Both the position numbers and the translations under genes were made by a program. A stretch of 64,000 nucleotides of DNA from JABSQH01 sp039177505. Lineage in GTDB: Bacteria > Actinomycetota > Acidimicrobiia > Acidimicrobiales > Ilumatobacteraceae. Of the stretch, positions 58,294-64,000 are shown in pieces. Location: contig JBCDFR010000006.1 in NCBI GenBank assembly GCA_039177505.1, positions 1-64,000 on the forward strand. The letters are read 5' to 3'. Position 1 is the stretch's first letter. Each line of letters begins with the position of its first letter. The notes below the pieces were generated by a model, which saw only the letters and a program-made list of their open reading frames with translations, searched no databases and was not told the DNA's origin.

Positions 58294-58920
58294 ATGGCTC
58301 CGCCATCGAACACGCTGCACTGGTCGGACGCCGACGTCGAGGTCCACAAGCTGGTCGTCGGCCCGGTCGACAACAACGTGTTCGTCGTGCGCTGTGCCGC
58401 TACGGGTGAGGCCGTGCTGCTCGACGCGGCGAACGAACACGAACAGCTCCTCGAGCTGTGCCAGCGGCTCGGCGTGCGCCGAGTGCTCGAAACCCATGGC
58501 CACTGGGACCACATCCAAGCGGTGCCGGCGATGCGCGAGGCGGGGTACGAAGTTGCCGTCACCGCGGCCGACGCACCAAAGCTCGACGAGGTCGGCTACG
58601 ACGTGTTCCTCGACGACACCGAGGTGATCGAAGTCGGCAAGCTCCGTCTGCACGCGATCCACAACCCCGGCCACACACCGGGTTCGATCTCGTTCAAACT
58701 CGACGACACGCCGCTGCTGTTCACCGGCGACACGCTGTTCCCCGGCGGGCCCGGCGCCACCCACTTCGACGACGGCGACTTCGACACGATCATCGACTCG
58801 ATCACCTCGAAGCTGTTCACGTTTCCTGCAGACACGATCGTGCTCCCGGGTCATGGCGACGACACCACGATCGGCACCGAGCGTCCGCACCTCGACGAGT
58901 GGATCGAACGCGGCTGGTAG
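58294..58920 (+). CDS. Metallo-beta-lactamase-fold hydrolase (glyoxalase II-like)
   Basis: 208 residues. GGGAG at 58280-58284 fits the ATG at 58294. The metal motif is LETHGHWDHIQAV (HxHxDH), followed by IHNPGHTPGSISF (third His), LFTGDTLFPGG (bridging Asp) and IVLPGHGDDTTIG (last His). NNVFVVRCAATGEAVLLDAAN is a glyoxalase II-like start. It likely hydrolyses a thioester or similar; substrate unknown. It is followed 16 bases later by a small hypothetical gene. Confidence 0.88.
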   Translation: MAPPSNTLHWSDADVEVHKLVVGPVDNNVFVVRCAATGEAVLLDAANEHEQLLELCQRLGVRRVLETHGHWDHIQAVPAMREAGYEVAVTAADAPKLDEVGYDVFLDDTEVIEVGKLRLHAIHNPGHTPGSISFKLDDTPLLFTGDTLFPGGPGATHFDDGDFDTIIDSITSKLFTFPADTIVLPGHGDDTTIGTERPHLDEWIERGW

Positions 58921-58936
58921 CGGAGCCTGTACGACG

Positions 58937-59311
58937 ATGCGCTACGACGAACGCCCGATAGACGACACACCACTTCACACCGCCGACCTCCCGCCGACGC
59001 CGGTACGCGACCGCAACATCCCCGCCACGGCGTGGGTCGAAGCGCCGCCCGACCTGCTCGCACTCGGCTCCGATCTGCCCGGCTCACCGGTTGCCGAGTA
59101 CAAACGCCGCATCGGCCCGTGGCTGCTGTGGCGCGCTGGTCCGGCAAAGGGCGCCGACGCCCGCTACTGGGCGGCACTCGCCGACGATCTCGACGATGCG
59201 CACACGCTGCGACTGTTCCCCGACGGTTCCGCCTCGGGCGACGGGCCGAGCGGCGCCACCCACGACCGCTTCCGCGCCTGGAAAGAAGACCTCCGCGACC
59301 ACGACCGGTGA
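58937..59311 (+). CDS. Hypothetical protein, 124 aa
   Basis: Starts MRYDERPIDDTPLHTADLPP at ATG 58937. It has VRDRNIPATAWVEAPPDLLAL, RRIGPWLLWRAGPAKGADARYWAALADDL and a charged end (DRFRAWKEDLRDHDR). No known domain or membrane segment. Its stop codon lies inside the first unit of a tandem repeat. Confidence 0.55.
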   Translation: MRYDERPIDDTPLHTADLPPTPVRDRNIPATAWVEAPPDLLALGSDLPGSPVAEYKRRIGPWLLWRAGPAKGADARYWAALADDLDDAHTLRLFPDGSASGDGPSGATHDRFRAWKEDLRDHDR

Positions 59312-59422
59312 GCGAAAGGGCCCACAGGTGGCGCATCCGCTCACCGCAGATGCGGCAACACTCCCACCGGTGAGCGAAAGGGCCCACAGGTGGCGCATTC
59401 GCTCACCGCAGATGCGGCAACA
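59305..59422. repeat. Tandem direct repeat, two units of 62 and 56 bases
   Basis: A unit beginning ccggtgagcgaaagggccca is repeated with a 62-base period (59305-59366; 59367-59422). The copies differ at one base in the shared part. Each unit holds GGTGAGCG and CGCTCACC, a perfect 8-bp inverted repeat enclosing 23 bases. Unit 1 overlaps the stop of the preceding gene; together they lie between it and the suf promoter region. It could act as a terminator pair. Confidence 0.8.
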
Positions 59423-59446
59423 CCAGCCCGATCATCTGAGCTCGAT

Positions 59447-59474
59447 AATTAGCACTATCGGCGTAGTGATAATT
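59447..59474. promoter_or_regulatory. Candidate regulator operator upstream of sufC
   Basis: AATTAGCACTA (59447-59457) and TAGTGATAATT (59464-59474) form an inverted repeat matching at 10 of 11 positions with a 6-base spacer, in an unusually AT-rich patch. The GATAATT string also occurs twice, 24 bases apart. It lies 27 bases before the sufC start. A palindromic site here is typical of iron-sulfur sensing repressors of the SufR or Rrf2/IscR kind, but no regulator gene is in the window, so the ligand is inferred. Confidence 0.6.
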
Positions 59475-59501
59475 GCGGTGACCAGCGGTAACCTCGATGC
59501 C

Positions 59502-60278
<777 letters not shown>

Positions 60279-60284
60279 TCACCG

Positions 60285-61517
60285 ATGACCATCGACGTCG
60301 CGACGATCCGCAAGGAGTTTCCGATCCTCGATCGGGAGATCGACGGTGCGCCGATCGTGTACCTCGACTCGGGGAACACCTCCCAGAAGCCGCGCGCCGT
60401 GATCGACGCGATGTCGACCTTCTTCGAGCAGTCGTACGCGCCGATCAACCGCAGCTCGTACCGTCTCGCCGGCCAAGCCACCGATGCCTACGAAGGGGCG
60501 CGTACAGCCGTCGCCCGGCTGATCAACGCACCATCGGCCGACGAGGTCGTGTTCACCAAGAACGCCACCGAGTCGATGAACCTCATCGCCCAGGCGTGGG
60601 GCCGCGCCAACCTCGGGGAAGGCGACGTGGTGGTGCTCACCGAGATGGAGCACCACGCGAACATCGTCCCGTGGCAGATGCTCGCGGCCGAACGCGGCGT
60701 CGACATTCGATACGTGCCGCTCACCGCCGACGGTCAACTCGACCTGACCAACCTCGATCAGCTCCTCGCAGGCGCCAAGGTGTTCTCGTTCACCGCCATG
60801 AGCAACGTGCTCGGCACGATCCCCCCGACGGCCCAGCTATGCACGGCGGCGCACGACGCAGGCGCACTGGCGGTCGTCGACGCCTGCCAGTACGTACCGC
60901 ACAACGCCACCGACGTACAAGCCTGGGATGCCGACCTGGTGGCCTTCTCGAGCCACAAGATGTGCGGCCCCTCCGGCATCGGGATGTTGTGGGGTCGCTC
61001 GACGATGCTCGACGAGATGCCCCCATTTCTCGGCGGCGGCAACATGATCGACACCGTCACCCTCGACGGGTTCACCACCGCCCCGGTGCCAGCCAAATTC
61101 GAAGCCGGAACACCCCCGATCGCCGAGGCGATCGGACTGCACGCAGCCATCGAGTTCCTCGAAGGCGTCGGATTCGCAGAGATCCGACGCCACGAGATGG
61201 AACTCACCCGCTACGCCCTCGACACACTGAACGACCGCTTCGGTGACGACATCACGATCTTCGGGCCCGACAACGTCGAGATCCGCGGTGGTGTTCTGAG
61301 CTTCACGTTCCGCGACCTCCACCCCCACGACGTCAGCCAGGTACTCGACGAACGCAACGTGTGCGTGCGTGCTGGACATCACTGCGCAAAACCGCTCATG
61401 AAGACCCTCGGCGTCGCGGCGACCACGCGCGCCAGCCTCTATCTGTACAACGACGAGTCAGACGTCGACGCGCTGGTAGAGGGCTTGGCGGGCGCCACCG
61501 ATATCTTCGGTTTCTGA
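60285..61517 (+). CDS. sufS: Cysteine desulfurase SufS
   Basis: 410 residues, 6 bases after sufC. PLP lysine lies in AFSSHKMCGPSGIGML. The persulfide Cys is in CVRAGHHCAKPLM, as in group II desulfurases. Others: YLDSGNTSQKP, TEMEHHANIVPW and VVDACQYVPHNATDV (Asp for the pyridine nitrogen). It takes sulfur from cysteine and gives it to SufU. Confidence 0.95.
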   Translation: MTIDVATIRKEFPILDREIDGAPIVYLDSGNTSQKPRAVIDAMSTFFEQSYAPINRSSYRLAGQATDAYEGARTAVARLINAPSADEVVFTKNATESMNLIAQAWGRANLGEGDVVVLTEMEHHANIVPWQMLAAERGVDIRYVPLTADGQLDLTNLDQLLAGAKVFSFTAMSNVLGTIPPTAQLCTAAHDAGALAVVDACQYVPHNATDVQAWDADLVAFSSHKMCGPSGIGMLWGRSTMLDEMPPFLGGGNMIDTVTLDGFTTAPVPAKFEAGTPPIAEAIGLHAAIEFLEGVGFAEIRRHEMELTRYALDTLNDRFGDDITIFGPDNVEIRGGVLSFTFRDLHPHDVSQVLDERNVCVRAGHHCAKPLMKTLGVAATTRASLYLYNDESDVDALVEGLAGATDIFGF

Positions 61518-61542
61518 CCACCGTCGGCCAAACGAGACTCAC

Positions 61543-62028
61543 ATGCCCGGACTCGAAGACCTCTACCGCGAGATCATCCTCGATCACTACCGCACGCCAC
61601 GAAACCGCGGCGAGCTCGACTCGCCACCCGCGATCGAGACCAACGGCCACAACCCGTTGTGCGGTGACGAAATCACGCTCTACCTGATGGTCGACGACGC
61701 ATCGAAGGGCGACGCGGCCACGGTGTCCGACGTGAAAGTCGGCGGGCAGGGCTGCTCGATCAGCCAGTCGTCGGCGTCGATGATGAGCCAGGCCGTGATC
61801 GGCAAGACCGTCGGCGAGGCCCGCGCCCTGATCCGCCGCTTCAAGTCGTTGATGTCGATCGAGGGCATCGAACTGCAGCCCGGTGACAACGACATTGTGC
61901 TCGGCGACCTCGAAGCCTTGCAGGGCGTGGTCAAGTTTCCCGTTCGCATCAAGTGCGCGGTCCTCAGCTGGAACACCCTGGCCGACGCACTCGACCGGGC
62001 GACGTCCGAGCCGTCGGCTTCGGACTGA
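61543..62028 (+). CDS. sufU: SufU-type sulfur acceptor
   Basis: 161 residues. The IscU/SufU fold has NPLCGDEITLYLMV (first Cys), GGQGCSISQSSASMMSQ (second Cys) and FPVRIKCAVLSWNTL (third Cys). The extra stretch between the last two Cys marks SufU rather than IscU. It accepts persulfide sulfur from SufS and contains a zinc site. Twenty-five bases after sufS. Confidence 0.93.
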   Translation: MPGLEDLYREIILDHYRTPRNRGELDSPPAIETNGHNPLCGDEITLYLMVDDASKGDAATVSDVKVGGQGCSISQSSASMMSQAVIGKTVGEARALIRRFKSLMSIEGIELQPGDNDIVLGDLEALQGVVKFPVRIKCAVLSWNTLADALDRATSEPSASD

Positions 62029-62034
62029 GCCGCC

Positions 62035-62727
62035 GTGGCCGACAACGAGCATCAGCCGACGCGTCGAGGTGCGTCGCCGTTCCCCGAGGAACATGCCGAT
62101 GCGCGCGCCGACGCCGGACGCGCGGTGCGCGACGTCGGCCATGCGTTGATCGGCCATCACGCCGACACGGCGACCATCGAGGCGTTCACCGCCGAGCTCC
62201 GGCGCTGGGCTGCGACCTTGACCAAAGGCGAACGACGACAGCGGCTGATCGAGCGCCCGACTGGTGACTGGGGCCCGGCTCCGGGCGACGGGCACGAGAT
62301 GTTCAGCTTCGACGAGCGTCCGATCTCCGGACGAGCGTCACCGCTCGGCATCGACCCACGCATCGTGCGCGACGGCGACGAAGTCGTTGCCTATCTCACC
62401 CTCAGTTCGGCCCACGAGGGAGCCCCGGGACGCGGTCACGGAGGTGTCACAGCTGCGTTGTTCGACGACGTGATGGGGTTCGTGCTCACCGTCGAACAAC
62501 AACCTGCGTTCACGGGCGAATTGACGATTCGATACGAGGCCGGCGTGCCGGTGCACGAGCCATTGCAGTGTCGGGTCCGGCTCGCCGGGAGAGAGCGGCG
62601 CAAGCTGTTCATCGAGGGCGAACTGATCAGCGACACACCCGAACCCGACGTGTACGCCCGCGCCCGCGGCACGTTCATCGCGATTCCCGGCGAGATGTTC
62701 GCCAGCGCCGCCGACGGCGACGTGTAG
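62035..62727 (+). CDS. PaaI-type thioesterase
   Basis: 230 residues from GTG 62035. The hot-dog fold is marked by YLTLSSAHEGAPGRGHGGVTAALFDDVMGFVL, where H-GG and the Asp are catalytic in the family, and ELTIRYEAGVPVHEPLQCR. The first 80 residues are a charged helical extension. It follows sufU by 6 bases, but a link with Fe-S assembly is not evident. Confidence 0.75.
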   Translation: MADNEHQPTRRGASPFPEEHADARADAGRAVRDVGHALIGHHADTATIEAFTAELRRWAATLTKGERRQRLIERPTGDWGPAPGDGHEMFSFDERPISGRASPLGIDPRIVRDGDEVVAYLTLSSAHEGAPGRGHGGVTAALFDDVMGFVLTVEQQPAFTGELTIRYEAGVPVHEPLQCRVRLAGRERRKLFIEGELISDTPEPDVYARARGTFIAIPGEMFASAADGDV

Positions 62728-62731
62728 GCCG

Positions 62732-63223
62732 TCAGCGTCGAGCGAGCTCGACCGCAGCCCCACCGACGGCGTCCACCAGCACGTGTGGCGACAACGGGAA
62801 CACGTCATGCCAGGTCCCCGCCGCGGCCCACACTTCGTCGTACGTCAGCAGGTCGGGATCGACAAAGACGCGCAGTTCGCTGACGTGCCCGAACGGCGGT
62901 ACGCCACCGATGGGAAATCCGGTGGCCGCCCGCACGCGGTCAGCGTCGACACGGGCGCAATCGGACCCACCCGCTGCAGCGGCGAGCCTGGACTCGTCGA
63001 GTTGGTTGGCACCGCTGACGTATGCCAGCACGACCTCGTCGTCGACAGCGAAGATCAAGCTCTTCACGATCTGACCGACGTCGACACCAATCGCGGCCGC
63101 CGCATCAGCGGCGGTTTTCGTTCCGTCGGGAAAACGTCGCGTCACCACGTCGACGCCGAGGGCGCGACCCGCATCGACGACCCGTTGCACGTTGGGATGG
63201 ATGCCGTCGGCCTCAGTGCTCAT
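62732..63223 (-). CDS. YbaK/ProX-type aminoacyl-tRNA deacylase
   Basis: 163 residues from ATG 63223 (MSTEADGIHPNVQRVVDAGR). Family motifs: TAADAAAAIGVDVGQIVKSLIF with the conserved Lys, VLAYVSGANQLDESRLA and TGFPIGGVPPFGH with the GFP(V/I)GGVPPFG loop. It clears mischarged Cys- or Ala-tRNA. Overlaps the MFS gene's 3' end by 11 bases on the same strand. Confidence 0.85.
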   Translation of the reverse strand: MSTEADGIHPNVQRVVDAGRALGVDVVTRRFPDGTKTAADAAAAIGVDVGQIVKSLIFAVDDEVVLAYVSGANQLDESRLAAAAGGSDCARVDADRVRAATGFPIGGVPPFGHVSELRVFVDPDLLTYDEVWAAAGTWHDVFPLSPHVLVDAVGGAAVELARR

Positions 63224-64000
63224 CGGCGGGCACGGTAGCGGGGCCACCCTGGGCGAGGATCACCCCGCCGACCAACGCACACCCGGCAGCGGCGACATAC
63301 GGAATCCGATACGAGCCGGCGATGTCGAACAGCCAACCGATGAGCAGCGGGCCGCCGGCGGTGCCGACGACGGCGACGAACTGCGATCGGCCGAAGATGC
63401 GTGGATAGTCGCGCACCCCGAAGCGCTCGGCGATCAATAGTGGCTGGAGCATCAAGATGTTGCCGACGGTGGCGCCGAAGATGATGATCGCGACGAAGAT
63501 CAGCCACCGCGCTTCGGCGAAACCGAGCAGTGCCAGGGCAACAGCCTGCAGCGCGGCGAGAGTGACACAAAAACCCATCATCGGTACGAGCTGCACGAGG
63601 CGACCACCGATCAGCCGGGCGACCACCGAGGTGGCCGCGAGCACCGTGATCGCGAACTGGGCCGTCTCGGGCGTCGTGCGGTCTTCGACGAGCTTGACCA
63701 ATTGCTGGATACCACCAACTTGCGACCCGAGCGCGAAGATGTAGCCGACAGTGACAGCCATGAAGAACTTGCTGCGGATCGCGTCGGCGAACGGCGTCCC
63801 GGTGAGCGGCGGCGCGCTCTCGCCTGCCGCACGGCGCACGCCATCGGGCGCCCATCCGAGCGGTTCGGGGTCGGGTTTGACGAGCAGCAACGTGACCGGT
63901 ACGACGCCGATCACGAACAACACACCGAGCCACGGCGTGCCCGCAGACAATCCGCGACTGTCGAGCAATCCCTTGGCCACCGGCGTGATCAAAATGCCGC
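63213..64000 (-). CDS. MFS transporter, C-terminal part (5' cut by window edge)
   Basis: The frame is open to the right edge; 262 codons are seen. Six or seven membrane segments appear, including WLGVLFVIGVVPVTLLLV, FFMAVTVGYIFALGSQVGG, AITVLAATSVVARLIGGRLV and ARWLIFVAIIIFGATVGNIL. Loop residues ARLIGGRLVQ and the inter-helix GRSQFVAVVGTAGGPLLIGWL are MFS-like. The substrate cannot be inferred from this half. Confidence 0.78.
   Translation of the reverse strand, partial: GILITPVAKGLLDSRGLSAGTPWLGVLFVIGVVPVTLLLVKPDPEPLGWAPDGVRRAAGESAPPLTGTPFADAIRSKFFMAVTVGYIFALGSQVGGIQQLVKLVEDRTTPETAQFAITVLAATSVVARLIGGRLVQLVPMMGFCVTLAALQAVALALLGFAEARWLIFVAIIIFGATVGNILMLQPLLIAERFGVRDYPRIFGRSQFVAVVGTAGGPLLIGWLFDIAGSYRIPYVAAAGCALVGGVILAQGGPATVPADEH

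Noticed and set aside
59305..59422. CRISPR array
   Set aside because: Only two units, period 62 with no variable spacer and no cas genes, so it is a tandem repeat.

Overview
The window is high-GC, densely packed DNA, probably from a free-living actinobacterium of the Acidimicrobiia (Ilumatobacter-like). The reasons are GTG starts and ATGA/GTGA coupled genes, a homodimeric pyruvate dehydrogenase E1 (AceE), a mycothiol-type DinB/maleylpyruvate isomerase fold protein, a SUF operon with SufU, and secreted proteins built from SpoIID, SGNH and tandem SNVNF-type repeats. No rRNA, tRNA or CRISPR was seen. The taxonomic guess is inference from protein style.

Layout. 0-10.8 kb is mostly housekeeping and envelope: the tail of argJ, a tiny CxxC protein, an SDR oxidoreductase, a large secreted SpoIID/SGNH/repeat protein, RNase HI, a second SGNH/repeat protein broken by a frameshift, aceE and an HhH-GPD protein. 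10.8-50 kb is one large surface-glycan locus, with polytopic membrane protein, many GT2 and GT1-like transferases (several fused in pairs or to methyltransferase, HAD or coiled-coil segments), two ABC-2 export pairs (24.9-27.0 and 38.3-39.9 kb), a polyprenyl-phosphate sugar phosphotransferase, a Stealth phosphotransferase, four sulfotransferase-like proteins and galE. Its core at 36.6-44.6 kb encodes a sialic/nonulosonic acid pathway: NeuB lacking its usual C-terminal SAF domain, a CMP-sugar synthetase fused to a KdsC-like phosphatase, a polysialyltransferase-like protein, and a protein whose C-terminus looks like a sialyltransferase.

50-52 kb is a scar: an IS3-family element with a broken orfB sits inside the 3' end of an IS481-like transposase, which is itself joined to a broken FkbM methyltransferase. 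A second FkbM stump lies at 33 kb. 52-64 kb returns to general metabolism: an alpha/beta hydrolase with an odd nucleophile elbow, DinB-type enzyme, acyl-CoA dehydrogenase, a VapBC pair, a membrane protein, a metallo-beta-lactamase fold hydrolase, sufC-sufS-sufU behind a palindromic operator, a thioesterase, a YbaK-type editing protein and a truncated MFS transporter.

How it may work together (inference): undecaprenyl-linked glycan is started by the PHPT enzyme, extended by the GT2/GT1 proteins, decorated with CMP-activated nonulosonic acid, phosphosugar (Stealth) and sulfate, and exported by one of two Wzm/Wzt-type transporters. Several genes here are frameshifted or cut (SGNH protein, two FkbM genes, orfB, possibly NeuB), so the locus appears to be under active rearrangement.
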